Assembly (NCBI GenBank): GCA_023448955.1
Contig: JAEXJU010000151.1
Span: forward strand, 1-26,538
Origin: Bacteroidota bacterium
GTDB taxonomy: Bacteria; Bacteroidota; Bacteroidia; Flavobacteriales; Weeksellaceae
Reading direction: 5' to 3'
Length of the DNA stretch: 26,538 nt
Every line of letters starts with the position of its first letter. Positions within the stretch are counted from its first letter, which is position 1. The notes beneath the pieces are model-generated. The model was not told where the DNA came from and ran no database searches. It worked only from the letters and a program-made list of their open reading frames with translations. The position numbers were made by a program, and so were the translations under genes. Below, in pieces: positions 8,701 to 16,256 of the stretch.

Positions 8701-10451
8701 TTTATGCTGGTATCAAGATTCAGATCATTTAGATTGGTCATCGAAACTTTTCCGGCTACCAATCCGCTAACAGCATTGGTGTCTCCTGCCGAAACGCCAA
8801 AATATTTCAGATTAAGATATCTGATATCGGCTGTAAAATCTGCAAATAATCTTTTGGTACTGAAATCCACAATTCCTTTAAAACTTCCCTTTGCGTTAGG
8901 ATCATTAGCTAAAATATTTCCGGTGAATCTTTTTTTATTGAGAACACCGTCAATAGAAATATTGTTAAGGCTCTTCCCCATCAGATCAATATGATTGACA
9001 TCGGAAGATGTTTTAACGTACATTGTATTTACATCAAAACCTTCACCCTGAATATTGAATTTTCCCGAGATCAGCCCAACCTGCTTATTTTTGGTCAGTG
9101 CTGTTACATTCAGATCTTTAACCTCAACATAACCTTTATATCTAGGACGCTTTGTGCTGTAATCAACAAGATTGAAATCCTTCATCTTTGCCTGGCCAAT
9201 TCCTGTAATGAGATTTCCGGTGGCAAAAACCTGTTTTGGATTAACCTTTACAGATCCGTTGTATTTGAGCCTTCCGAAATCATCTGCAAAATTTCCGAGC
9301 TTGGAAGAGATAAATTTCGGCAATGTCGCTTTCAGACCTTTGTAGGTAAAATCTGCGGAAACATCTTTACTTTCAATAAAAAATTTCTTATCCAAAACGC
9401 TTGAAATACTCATTTTTTTGGTATTGAGATTGATTTCCTGGGATCGAATCAAAAAATTATTTAATGTGAAATTATTCAATGGTCCGGTCATCGTTCCGGA
9501 AATATTAATCGGTGTGTAATTGTCCCAATCCGGAACAAAATAGCTCAGATCATAGCCGCTGATCTGGCTTCCGGGAATCATTTTCAGATCCCAATTGACC
9601 TTATTTCCAAAATCTGCAAATTTTGTCTTTGGATCAAGATTTAGTGTTGCTTCACCTTGCAAAAGAGAATAATTGGTATTGAAGGTCAGATTTCCTAATT
9701 TCAAATGTTTTTTGGTCAGTTCAAAATTGGTAGAGAAAGTATCGACAATGTGTTCCTTGCCGTAACGTTTTGTGATAAAGTTAAAATTCCTGATATCAGC
9801 AAAAACATTAGAACCTTCCACTCGAAGAGATGTTACATTCAAGTTCACTTTTCTGGCGTCCAGCCATCGGCCTGCTTCACCCGGATGATTTTCATTTACA
9901 ATACTTGCCAATCCGTTAATCAGATCAATTTTCATCCCCATTTTAAAGGGCTTTTTCTTTGGATCCCGAGGTTTCCCGTCATCGAAATTATCCACATACC
10001 GCACAAAATTACTGATGCTGTCGCCCTTATAAGTGATAACTCTGATGACAGGATCTACAATAACAGCCTGATTGAATTTTATATCTCTAGTGTTGAACGC
10101 CAGCGCAAACCAGTCAGACGCCACACGAAGTTCCTTTGCTTTTACAAAATCATAATTCTTATAATCTTTGAGTGTTAGTCCTTTAATGGTGACATCGCCA
10201 AAGAAATTAACATCAATATCTTCAATCCTCATTCCCATTTTAAAGTCATTGTTCAGCATATCAATGGCCTGATTGGCAATGTATCGTTTTGTAACAGGAA
10301 GATTAATACCTACCAATATGAATATGATAAGACCAAGAATCGTGAAAAATATATAGCTGAGAATCCTGAGGAGAAGCGGGCTTTTCTTCTTGCTGACAGG
10401 TTGGTCAGCCGGATCTTCGTTATTTGTATTTTTATTTTCTAACTTTGCCAT
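5796..10451 (-). CDS. tamB: Translocation/assembly module TamB-like protein (DUF490)
   Basis: The largest gene (1551 aa). It starts with a charged cytoplasmic segment, a single transmembrane anchor (about 27-49), then an AsmA-like start (INLPVTKRYIANQAIDM...) and a very long periplasmic run of beta-strand repeats. The C-terminal DUF490/TamB domain lies at about 1150-1500, with typical SIRWSGSPMTPDLDIIANYR near 1285. TamB proteins bridge inner and outer membranes and are linked to outer-membrane protein assembly or phospholipid transport with TamA/BamA partners. The tail is rich in Lys and Asp. The length fits Bacteroidetes homologs. It diverges from tsaD with 6 bp between start codons. Confidence 0.92.
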   Translation of the reverse strand: MAKLENKNTNNEDPADQPVSKKKSPLLLRILSYIFFTILGLIIFILVGINLPVTKRYIANQAIDMLNNDFKMGMRIEDIDVNFFGDVTIKGLTLKDYKNYDFVKAKELRVASDWFALAFNTRDIKFNQAVIVDPVIRVITYKGDSISNFVRYVDNFDDGKPRDPKKKPFKMGMKIDLINGLASIVNENHPGEAGRWLDARKVNLNVTSLRVEGSNVFADIRNFNFITKRYGKEHIVDTFSTNFELTKKHLKLGNLTFNTNYSLLQGEATLNLDPKTKFADFGNKVNWDLKMIPGSQISGYDLSYFVPDWDNYTPINISGTMTGPLNNFTLNNFLIRSQEINLNTKKMSISSVLDKKFFIESKDVSADFTYKGLKATLPKFISSKLGNFADDFGRLKYNGSVKVNPKQVFATGNLITGIGQAKMKDFNLVDYSTKRPRYKGYVEVKDLNVTALTKNKQVGLISGKFNIQGEGFDVNTMYVKTSSDVNHIDLMGKSLNNISIDGVLNKKRFTGNILANDPNAKGSFKGIVDFSTKRLFADFTADIRYLNLKYFGVSAGDTNAVSGLVAGKVSMTNLNDLNLDTSIKNLVLNSSAQKLHIPDSRIKAYFEDGNRIVSVDAPGAVNGRLSGRFNLEDIGNMITNSINKILVGNPPKKTYNGQSFDFDFDVKQGLVSFFVPDLELPDGAKVSGNYTGATNDLILSADANKIKYVMANKRELTEAEKFLAETDATFQPDLNKAKDSTMIDSLKLRINTADLNQQLLATVKRGQYGNKVFQDVKLTATNENGQLLRIGTDFKLGSHDDETANEMKEYTVNINQTTNPAGDYVFRFEPTTVKFNNVAWTVDTSPELNHSITYRKKEKDVIIQNLRVFSDDSELLVKTADFKSGKDFTADAEVKNLDISKLLAFGKDNNAMDIKGTANGTVQIRKSGENLEPLIDLNVENIFMNGKAMGNIETKITKSEKPNVFDVSIQALSSEFLGKNTLDVSGTIDNNLSSPVLNLDAKMNEFDLGFAQQFVKEIFGNFRGKATGDLKISGPVNDIDYSGDIALKGFGLKLMFTGVDYSFDDTVINLSRGLAILNNIGIRDGRENSKGNVSGSIQFETLSSLGVNLIMRADNLLVLNSTQDENDLFWGRVTAQGDLYVDGPVTGLSIGTSNDGLRVLNNSTFTFNSASTTNVEEFKILRFLKRDNEGVISVEKKKKSGANMLIDFDVTIDKGSLVNVLVGDDVGNISVRGDADHLKFRMERSGNISMNGTYTVDNGTFVSKAVLNRTFQIAKNSSIRWSGSPMTPDLDIIANYRRTVTNAGDYLQMSIAQPVDVVLTTKITNTLTDPDIKFDVTAPDAPSQVRETLASKINTADEKTIQFGSVLVLNSFNVPNSGGLDFTNISKSLQNTGYNVAFKQLGSVLNTISSAFQINLDYVSGDVNSNTSDRANTNVSLALSPRIKFKTGLGVPITRTENANSNYLSVEGIVEYDWSKNNNGSRLFRAYSKPSNIGITTSTTPGANQNYGLGIVYSKSFNSLRELFKKKENIKSDSLVTVKNKTDSVKNKANK
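10440..10447 (+). promoter_or_regulatory. Candidate -7 box of tsaD inside the first codons of tamB
   Basis: TAACTTTG matches TAnnTTTG and overlaps codons 2-4 of tamB on the other strand. It lies 10 bp before the tsaD ATG, which would leave a nearly leaderless mRNA. A TTTG occurs 13 bp further upstream, which is shorter than the usual spacing. Confidence 0.4.
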
Positions 10452-10457
10452 TTAGTT

Positions 10458-11474
10458 ATGAGCAGTTCAATTATTTTAGGTATAGAATCGTCTTGCGATG
10501 ACACTTCCGCAGCAGTAATCCAGGATAACAAAATCCTTTCCAACATCGCTGCCAACCAGCAAATCCATAATGAATATGGTGGTGTGGTTCCGGAACTGGC
10601 TTCCAGAGCGCATCAGCAAAACATCATCCCTGTTGTGGAGAAAGCATTCTCAAAAGCAAATATACAACAAAATGAGATTTGTGCGATTGGTTTCACAAGA
10701 GGTCCAGGACTTTTGGGTTCACTCCTGGTCGGAACCTCTTTTGCAAAATCACTTGCGATGAGTCTGGACGTTCCATTGATAGAAGTCAATCACTTGCAGG
10801 CGCATATTCTCGCCCATTTTATTGAAGATGCCAATCCAACACCGCCCAGATTTCCGTTTCTATGTTTGACCGTTTCCGGCGGTCATACAATGATTGTTCT
10901 TGTCAAGGATTATTTTGATATGGAGATCATCGGAAAAACTATTGATGATGCCGCAGGTGAAGCGTTTGACAAAATCGGGAAAATATTTGACTTAGACTAT
11001 CCTGCCGGACCAATCGTGGACAGACTGGCCAAAGATGGAAATCCCGACGCTTTCCAATTCAACAAACCGAAAATGGAAGGTTATGATTATTCTTTCAGCG
11101 GGATAAAAACTTCTGTTCTATATTTTATCCAGAAGGAAGTCAGAAAAAACCCTGATTTCATTAAGGACAATTTGAATGATCTTTGTGCTTCTGTTCAGAA
11201 ATCGATCATAGAAATATTGATGGACAAACTGGAGAAAGCTGCGAAAGAACTTAACATCAATGATATTGCAATTGCCGGCGGTGTTTCTGCCAATTCCGGA
11301 TTGAGAAAAGCAATGGAAGACAACCGTGAAAAACTCGGCTGGAACATCTACATCCCAAAATTTGAATACACAACAGATAATGCGGCGATGATTGCAATGG
11401 TAGCGAAACTGAAATACGAACGCGGTGAGTTTACGGATATCAGGACGACGGCGACAGCGAAGTATGATTTGTAG
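10458..11474 (+). CDS. tsaD: tRNA N6-adenosine threonylcarbamoyltransferase TsaD
   Basis: A 338-aa protein of the Kae1/TsaD family. With TsaB and TsaE it transfers threonylcarbamoyl from TC-AMP to A37 of tRNAs reading ANN codons. Visible motifs: GIESSCDDTSAAV at the N-terminus (ASKHA nucleotide fold), GGVVPELASRAH (41-52), the iron-binding H112-x3-H116 in NHLQAH, SGGHT (140-144), GEAFDKIGK (about 167-175), GGVSANSGLR (274-283) and the metal Asp in TDNAAMIA (D307). All catalytic elements are present, so it should be functional. It diverges from tamB with almost no spacer, an arrangement I recall from other Flavobacteriia. Confidence 0.97.
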   Translation: MSSSIILGIESSCDDTSAAVIQDNKILSNIAANQQIHNEYGGVVPELASRAHQQNIIPVVEKAFSKANIQQNEICAIGFTRGPGLLGSLLVGTSFAKSLAMSLDVPLIEVNHLQAHILAHFIEDANPTPPRFPFLCLTVSGGHTMIVLVKDYFDMEIIGKTIDDAAGEAFDKIGKIFDLDYPAGPIVDRLAKDGNPDAFQFNKPKMEGYDYSFSGIKTSVLYFIQKEVRKNPDFIKDNLNDLCASVQKSIIEILMDKLEKAAKELNINDIAIAGGVSANSGLRKAMEDNREKLGWNIYIPKFEYTTDNAAMIAMVAKLKYERGEFTDIRTTATAKYDL

Positions 11475-11517
11475 AGAGGTGGAGGTTTGAAGATTAAAAT
11501 GCCTTACCAAAATTAAT

Positions 11518-12024
11518 ATGCTCAAGCTATATTTTATTACAATACTGCTTCTATCATTTTCAACAGCTTTTTCGCAAGAAAAGGATTGGGTAAATTGTAA
11601 TATCAAACACGAGATGGATACGATTGGACTTTCGAGAACCGGTACGATAAAACTAATTCTAATTAATAATTCACCTCATAAATTAAAAATCTCGGATGAA
11701 TTTAGCGATATTAGAATTCAACCTATTAATGTTGAAAAATTTGATTCAAAATCAAATAATTTTGATGTTATAAGAAAATCGATTTCCGATGTTAATTGTC
11801 TGAATTGTTTTGGCAAATACAAAACATTAAAACCCGAAGAAAGGATAAATTATTTTATTAATCTTTATGATTCTCATTTTTTTAAAAAGGTTCTAACTCT
11901 AGAGAAAACTACGTATCGCTTTAATATTTGGTTTGACACTATCGATATGCTAAAACATTCTAAGAAAGATAAATGTTTTTTTAAAGATTTTGTATCAGAA
12001 AAAATCATTTTTAAAACAAAATAA
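11518..12024 (+). CDS. Exported protein of unknown function
   Basis: The 168-aa product begins with a signal peptide (MLKLYFITILLLSFSTAFSQ, cleavage likely after FSQ), so it is periplasmic or secreted. The mature part looks like a small beta-rich domain, with GTIKLILINNSPHKLKISDE near the start and a C-x2-C pair (NCLNCFG). No lipobox and no T9SS tail are seen. The gene is visibly more AT-rich than tsaD upstream. No family was recognised. It ends 40 bp before the next gene on the same strand, so the two may be co-transcribed. Confidence 0.7.
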   Translation: MLKLYFITILLLSFSTAFSQEKDWVNCNIKHEMDTIGLSRTGTIKLILINNSPHKLKISDEFSDIRIQPINVEKFDSKSNNFDVIRKSISDVNCLNCFGKYKTLKPEERINYFINLYDSHFFKKVLTLEKTTYRFNIWFDTIDMLKHSKKDKCFFKDFVSEKIIFKTK

Positions 12025-12064
12025 TCAAACACAAGAAATAGCTATCACGCTAAAATCGTACTCT

Positions 12065-12469
12065 ATGAAAATACTCCTCGAAGAAAAAATCCTTGAAAAA
12101 AAAGCCAGAAATAAGTCTAAATTTTACTGGATCCTGGAAACCATTACCGGCAAAACAGAAGCTTCTGATGCAGCTGAGGATTTTGACTTAATCGGTTCCG
12201 AGACAGGCTATCTGCAAACAATCAAAGAAGAAATTATTGAGATGATTAATTCCGAGAATATTTTCAGCTTTGATTATGAACCCAAAGAAGGCGACTATCT
12301 TTCCATCAAAAATAATTTAAGAAAAAACGAATATCTCAATTTAATCTTCCTCAGCAACACTTGGGTAGAAGAAATCTATATGTGTTCTTTGCGGGAATGC
12401 GACACGGACATCTACACCACAATCAAAACCGGCGTGGCTTTTATCAGTGAGAATGAAGTATTTTTCTAA
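12065..12469 (+). CDS. Cytoplasmic protein of unknown function
   Basis: The ATG at 12065 gives a 134-aa soluble acidic protein that starts MKILLEEKILEKKARNK and ends with ISENEVFF. The frame is open further back to a TTG at 11990, but that would overlap the previous gene and adds residues with no domain character, so the ATG is preferred. It has a mix of helix and strand, no signal peptide and no membrane segment. No family was recognised. It lies 30 bp before the methyltransferase on the same strand. Confidence 0.7.
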   Translation: MKILLEEKILEKKARNKSKFYWILETITGKTEASDAAEDFDLIGSETGYLQTIKEEIIEMINSENIFSFDYEPKEGDYLSIKNNLRKNEYLNLIFLSNTWVEEIYMCSLRECDTDIYTTIKTGVAFISENEVFF

Positions 12470-12499
12470 AATATAAAATAACTACCTAATCTGAAAACT

Positions 12500-13303
12500 A
12501 TGAACAAAGCAAAAAATTACCTGGAAATCAACCGAAATTCCTGGAATAAAAAAACAGAAGTACACATCAATTCTGAGTTTTATAATCAGGACAGTTTTTT
12601 GAAAGGACAATCATCTTTAAACAACATCGAACTGGAATTATTAGGCGATGTTTCCGGCAAGAAAATTCTGCATCTCCAATGTCATTTCGGGCAGGATTCT
12701 ATTTCTTTGAGTCGCTTAGGCGCAGAGGTTACAGGTGTAGATTTGTCTGATAAAGCTGTAGAAAAAGCAAGAGAAATTGCAGCAGAATTGCAACAGACCA
12801 CTCAATTTATCTGTTGTGATGTTTATGATTTATCCAATCATCTGAATGAAAAATTCGACATCATTTTCACCAGTTACGGAACAATTGGCTGGCTTCCGGA
12901 TTTGGACAAATGGGCAAAGGTTGTATCCCATTTCCTGAAGCCGGAAGGAAAATTTGTTTTCGTTGAATTTCATCCCGTGGTGTGGATGTTTGATGACAAT
13001 TTTGAAAAAATCGGATACAATTACTTTAATTCTGAGCCGATTATCGAATCCGAAAACGGAACGTATGCAGACAAATCTGCTGACATATCGCAGGAAAACA
13101 TCACCTGGAATCACAGTCTGAGCGAGGTTTTCACCAGTCTGCTCAACAATGGTCTGGAGATTTCATCTTTCAACGAAATCGATTATTCACCTTATAATTG
13201 TTTCAGCAATACTGTAGAATTTGAGTCGGGAAAATTCAGGATAAAACATCTTGAAAACAAAATCCCAATGGTTTATTCTCTGGTTGCTAAAAAGAAAATT
13301 TAA
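12500..13303 (+). CDS. Class I SAM-dependent methyltransferase
   Basis: A 267-aa Rossmann-fold methyltransferase. Motif I is KKILHLQCHFGQDS (54-67), a variant of the E/DxGxGxG loop found in a Bacteroidetes-rich subgroup, followed by GVDLSD (79-84) with the acidic residue that binds SAM ribose. CCDVYDL (about 100-106) and FVFVEFHPV (about 153-161) mark motifs II and IV. The substrate is unknown; the C-terminal half carries the specificity region. It is cytoplasmic. The start MNKAKNYLEINRNSWN is typical of this subgroup. Confidence 0.88.
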   Translation: MNKAKNYLEINRNSWNKKTEVHINSEFYNQDSFLKGQSSLNNIELELLGDVSGKKILHLQCHFGQDSISLSRLGAEVTGVDLSDKAVEKAREIAAELQQTTQFICCDVYDLSNHLNEKFDIIFTSYGTIGWLPDLDKWAKVVSHFLKPEGKFVFVEFHPVVWMFDDNFEKIGYNYFNSEPIIESENGTYADKSADISQENITWNHSLSEVFTSLLNNGLEISSFNEIDYSPYNCFSNTVEFESGKFRIKHLENKIPMVYSLVAKKKI

Positions 13304-13337
13304 GGGAAAAACATCAATTATAAGACTCGAAAATTCC

Positions 13338-13345
13338 TATTTTTG
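13338..13345 (+). promoter_or_regulatory. Candidate -7 box of the DUF808 gene
   Basis: TATTTTTG matches TAnnTTTG and lies 21 bp before the ATG at 13367, in the 63-bp gap after the methyltransferase gene. The -33 element is not evident. Confidence 0.4.
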
Positions 13346-13366
13346 CCATATAAAAAATAAAAAGTT

Positions 13367-14269
13367 ATGGCTTCAGGATTCTTTGCAATCTTAGACGATA
13401 TTGGTGCGCTGATGGACGACATTGCAGTGACCAGCAAACTCGCAACAAAAAAAACAGCCGGAATTCTTGGCGATGATCTTGCCGTGAATGCGGAAAAAGC
13501 AACAGGTTTCCTTTCTTCACGGGAAATTCCTGTACTTTGGGCGATTACGAAAGGCTCTTTTATCAATAAACTGATTATTCTCCCGGTTGTTTTTTTGCTT
13601 AATTTTTTCTTTCCTGTTGCTATTAAGATTCTTTTGGTAGTTGGTGGCGTTTATCTGGCTTATGAAGGTGTAGAAAAAATCATCGAATTTCTTTTTCACA
13701 GACAAAAAACCAGTGGAGAAGTGATAGAAGAGAGCACTTTGGAAGAGGAAGAAGTTAATTCTGAAAAGTCAAAAATCAGTTCAGCCATCAAAACGGATTT
13801 TATCCTTTCCCTTGAGATTGTCATAATCGCATTAGGAACTGTTATTGAAAAAGAACATCCGCTTCTGACGCAAATCATCGTCGTATCCTTGGTTGCGATT
13901 ATAGCAACAGTAGGTGTTTATGGTATAGTAGCTCTGATTGTAAGAATGGACGATGCCGGTTTTTTCCTGATGAGAAAGTCCGGTAACAAAGGTTTCTTTT
14001 CCGGCCTTGGACAAGTTCTGATCAAAGCCTTGCCTATTGTAATCAAAATTCTGGGTGTAGTTGGAACGATTGCTTTGATATTGGTTTCCGGCGGTATTTT
14101 TCATCATAATATTGATGTAGTTCACCATTGGGTTTCAGACCATATTCCAGCCACCTGGCCCGAGCAAATTCCGCAATTTGGATTGGGAATAGTTTTCGGA
14201 TTGGCAGCAGTTTTAGTGATGACGATGGGAAAAAGAATTTTCAAATTTGTAAAACCGAATAATCGTTAA
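13367..14269 (+). CDS. DUF808 family inner-membrane protein (YedI-like)
   Basis: A 300-aa protein that starts MASGFFAILDDIGALMDDIA and continues TSKLATKKTAGILGDDLAVN, the hallmark N-terminus of DUF808 (E. coli YedI). It has several hydrophobic helices (about 65-85, 86-105, 142-158, 168-190, 222-248, 272-292) with an acidic loop around 115-140 (EESTLEEEEVNSEK). The molecular function of the family is not established, so none is assigned. Length and motif order match full-length members. Confidence 0.9.
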   Translation: MASGFFAILDDIGALMDDIAVTSKLATKKTAGILGDDLAVNAEKATGFLSSREIPVLWAITKGSFINKLIILPVVFLLNFFFPVAIKILLVVGGVYLAYEGVEKIIEFLFHRQKTSGEVIEESTLEEEEVNSEKSKISSAIKTDFILSLEIVIIALGTVIEKEHPLLTQIIVVSLVAIIATVGVYGIVALIVRMDDAGFFLMRKSGNKGFFSGLGQVLIKALPIVIKILGVVGTIALILVSGGIFHHNIDVVHHWVSDHIPATWPEQIPQFGLGIVFGLAAVLVMTMGKRIFKFVKPNNR

Positions 14270-14295
14270 ACAGTTGATTTTTTTTAACGCAAGAT

Positions 14296-14655
14296 ATGTA
14301 TCAATTTTATTTTGAAAAACTAGAAGTTTGGCAAAACTCAAGACAATTAGTAAAAGAGATTTATCTTGCTACATCCTCTTTTCCAGAAAACGAAAAATTT
14401 GGAATCACAAATCAACTGAGACGTGCTTCTACAAGTATCTCCGCAAATATTGCAGAAGGTTTCTCAAGACAATCTAATAAAGAAAAATCAAGATTCTTGA
14501 ATATTGCATTTGGCTCAACAATCTAAGTTATTAATTTCTTAATTTTATCCAGCGATTTAGGGTTTTTAATGGCTGAAAATTATAACCAGTTGAGAGAAAA
14601 GGCAGAATTTATAACCAATCAAATTAATTCTTTGAACAAAACACTGAATAAATAA
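14296..14655 (+). pseudogene. Four-helix-bundle protein (23S rRNA IVP-type), broken by one in-frame stop
   Basis: The first 76 codons encode a typical four-helix-bundle start: KLEVWQNSRQLVKEIY, FPENEKFGITNQLRRA, STSISANIAEGFSRQS and RFLNIAFGST. Codon 77 is TAA (14524-14526). Reading on in the same frame, with no shift, gives VINFLILSSDLGF and YNQLREKAEFITNQINSLNK up to a second TAA at 14653-14655. Ignoring the first stop, the length is 119 residues, the usual size of the family. The stop sits where relatives carry Glu, so a single GAA-to-TAA change is the simplest explanation. These genes are often found near rRNA intervening sequences or scattered singly; their role is unclear. Confidence 0.85.
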
Positions 14656-14670
14656 TTAGAAAAAACATTC

Positions 14671-14749
14671 ACAACTCAACGATATCACAATTCATCAATT
14701 TCACAATTCAACGATTTCACAATTCAACGATTTCACAAATAAACGATTC
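14671..14749. repeat. Tandem 16-bp repeat, about five copies
   Basis: Units of 16 bp run from 14671: two imperfect copies (14671-14686, 14687-14702), two identical copies of ACAATTCAACGATTTC (14703-14718, 14719-14734) and a 15-bp degenerate fifth (14735-14749). There are no spacers, so this is a minisatellite. It fills the leader of rsmE up to 8 bp before its ATG. Confidence 0.9.
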
Positions 14750-14757
14750 AACAAACT

Positions 14758-15489
14758 ATGAAACTTTTCTTTGGGCAGATTTTTCCGGAAATATTAATTG
14801 ATTCAGACGAACAACAGCACATCTCAAAAGTACTGAGAATGAAAGCCGGCGAAGAAATCTATGTGACCGATGGCAATGGAAATTTGGCTAAAGGCAACCT
14901 TGTTTTCGAAGGTAAGAAAGTATCGTTAGACGTTATAGAACTTAAAAAAGATCTTCCTGATTTTTCGCCAAAACTTCATATCGCCATTGCCCCAACAAAA
15001 AATATTGACCGCATCGAATTTTTTGTTGAGAAAGCTGTGGAATTAGGAATTTCTGAAATTAGCTTAATCCTGACAGAAAAAACGGAACGAAAAAACATCA
15101 ATATTGATAAACTCAGGAAACAGGCTATTTCCGCCTCTAAACAAAGCCTTAGATTTCATTTCCCTAAAGTCAATGAACTGACAAAGTTTTCTGATTTTAT
15201 GAAAAATCTGGATGCCGAAAATACTTTTGTGGCGCACTGTAATGAAAATCTGGAAAGAATCAATTTAAATACGCTTCGAGAGCCTCAGCGTGACAATACA
15301 ATTAACCAACCACCATCAACCATCAACCCAACCACTTTCCTGATTGGTCCGGAAGGCGATTTTTCCGACAAGGAAATTCAGTTGCTTGCCGAAAAAGGCA
15401 TCAAAGCTATTTCTCTTGGTAACCAAAGATTAAGAACAGAAACTGCCGGCATTTTTGTAGCCGCTTGGAACTACGACAAAATGTTCTGA
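14758..15489 (+). CDS. rsmE: 16S rRNA (uracil-1498-N3)-methyltransferase RsmE
   Basis: A 243-aa SPOUT-family enzyme that methylates U1498 of 16S rRNA. The PUA-like N-terminus includes HISKVLRMKAGEEIYVTDG (21-39). LHIAIAPTKNIDRIEFFVEK and AVELGIS (about 73-99) are typical, as are the SAM knot motifs LIGPEGDFS (195-203) and ISLGNQRLRTETA (218-230). Residues about 172-192 (LREPQRDN, then TINQPPSTINPT) do not look like the family and are encoded by repeat-like DNA (15272-15336). This segment lies in a loop just before the knot, so the enzyme may still be active. The upstream leader is a tandem repeat. Confidence 0.93.
   Translation: MKLFFGQIFPEILIDSDEQQHISKVLRMKAGEEIYVTDGNGNLAKGNLVFEGKKVSLDVIELKKDLPDFSPKLHIAIAPTKNIDRIEFFVEKAVELGISEISLILTEKTERKNINIDKLRKQAISASKQSLRFHFPKVNELTKFSDFMKNLDAENTFVAHCNENLERINLNTLREPQRDNTINQPPSTINPTTFLIGPEGDFSDKEIQLLAEKGIKAISLGNQRLRTETAGIFVAAWNYDKMF
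15272..15336. repeat. Repeat-like segment inside rsmE: dispersed-repeat core plus simple CAACCA/CATCAAC tract
   Basis: 15272-15295, read on the minus strand, has the form GTCA..GCTGAG..CTCGAAG, which closely resembles a dispersed intergenic repeat that I recall from many bacterial genomes, including Bacteroidetes. It is followed at 15301-15336 by a low-complexity tract of CCAACCA and CCATCAAC words. The whole block is in frame with rsmE. The resemblance is from memory and needs a genome search. Confidence 0.6.
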
Positions 15490-15492
15490 TTC

Positions 15493-16149
15493 TCAAAACA
15501 AATTCACCATAAGAAAAACACCGAGGTTGTTTTCATTATGTCCGGCAGGTCCATAAAAATCGATATTTCCCGCCAGACCAAAGCTAAATTCCTTGATCGT
15601 AAGACCAGCTCTGAGCCAGAGATAGCTCCTGGAATGGAAATCATAGCCCAGATTGTAACAGTATAATCCCTGGATTTTGGTGTACAGATTCAGCTTTTCG
15701 GTAAGTTTCGGTTTATACTCGGCCAAAGCAAATAGTTCCGCATTAGGATTTTTTGCAATATCAAATCTTGGATTTGCCAAAATAAAAATCTGCGGATTTC
15801 CATAAGTATAAATCAATCCGGCAGACGGTCTTATGCCATCTACAGGATTGGCAAAAAATCCTGCTTCAGCATTCAATCCTTTTACAATAGTATAAGTCAA
15901 ATGCCCTTGCAGCATATAATCTCCGATTTTTGACTCACCCCAATCCGTTTGGAAATTTACCACGCCATAATATCCTAAACGCGGCAGACTCTGGAATTTT
16001 TTATCCGCTACCAACTGGTACGAAAAACCACGGGTTCCGACAAGGCCTTCCATCAAAACCGGCGGATTTTTGACTTTTGTTAATTCCTGTGCTCTTGTAA
16101 ATATTGAAAATGCTTTCAGCAAAAATAATATGATGTATTTTTTCTTCAT
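15493..16149 (-). CDS. Predicted outer-membrane beta-barrel-like protein, unknown function
   Basis: The 218-aa product has a signal peptide (MKKKYIILFLLKAFSIFTRA, then QEL) and a mature part made of alternating amphipathic strands, such as GYYGVVNFQTDWG, GHLTYTIVKGLNAEAGFF and YLWLRAGLTIKEFSFGLAG. It ends with Phe (FLMVNLF), as outer-membrane barrels do. It could be a small porin-like or structural barrel of about eight to ten strands. No family name was recognised. It converges on rsmE with 3 bp between stop codons, so no terminator fits in between. Confidence 0.7.
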   Translation of the reverse strand: MKKKYIILFLLKAFSIFTRAQELTKVKNPPVLMEGLVGTRGFSYQLVADKKFQSLPRLGYYGVVNFQTDWGESKIGDYMLQGHLTYTIVKGLNAEAGFFANPVDGIRPSAGLIYTYGNPQIFILANPRFDIAKNPNAELFALAEYKPKLTEKLNLYTKIQGLYCYNLGYDFHSRSYLWLRAGLTIKEFSFGLAGNIDFYGPAGHNENNLGVFLMVNLF

Positions 16150-16256
16150 AAATAAGCTTCAAAAAAAGGATTGCAATAATAGGCAAAAAACTTTTATCTT
16201 CAGAAAGAATTTGATAGCTTCATATTCTTATTTCCCATTGCTAAAAAACTATTGAA

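Noticed and set aside
7342..10178. Several open frames of 60-157 codons antisense to tamB, for example 8991-9404 and 9705-10178
   Set aside because: They lie wholly inside a well-supported 1551-aa gene, show no domain or signal peptide, and follow from its codon use.
11990..12064. TTG at 11990 as the start of the 134-aa protein
   Set aside because: It would overlap the previous gene and adds a stretch without domain character; the ATG at 12065 fits better.
14264..14289. Inverted repeat CGTTAAA / TTTAACG after the DUF808 gene as a terminator
   Set aside because: The loop is 12 bases, the stem is weak and no T run follows; probably chance in AT-rich DNA.
14671..14749. Tandem 16-mers considered as a CRISPR array
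   Set aside because: Units are directly adjacent with no spacers, and no cas gene is present.
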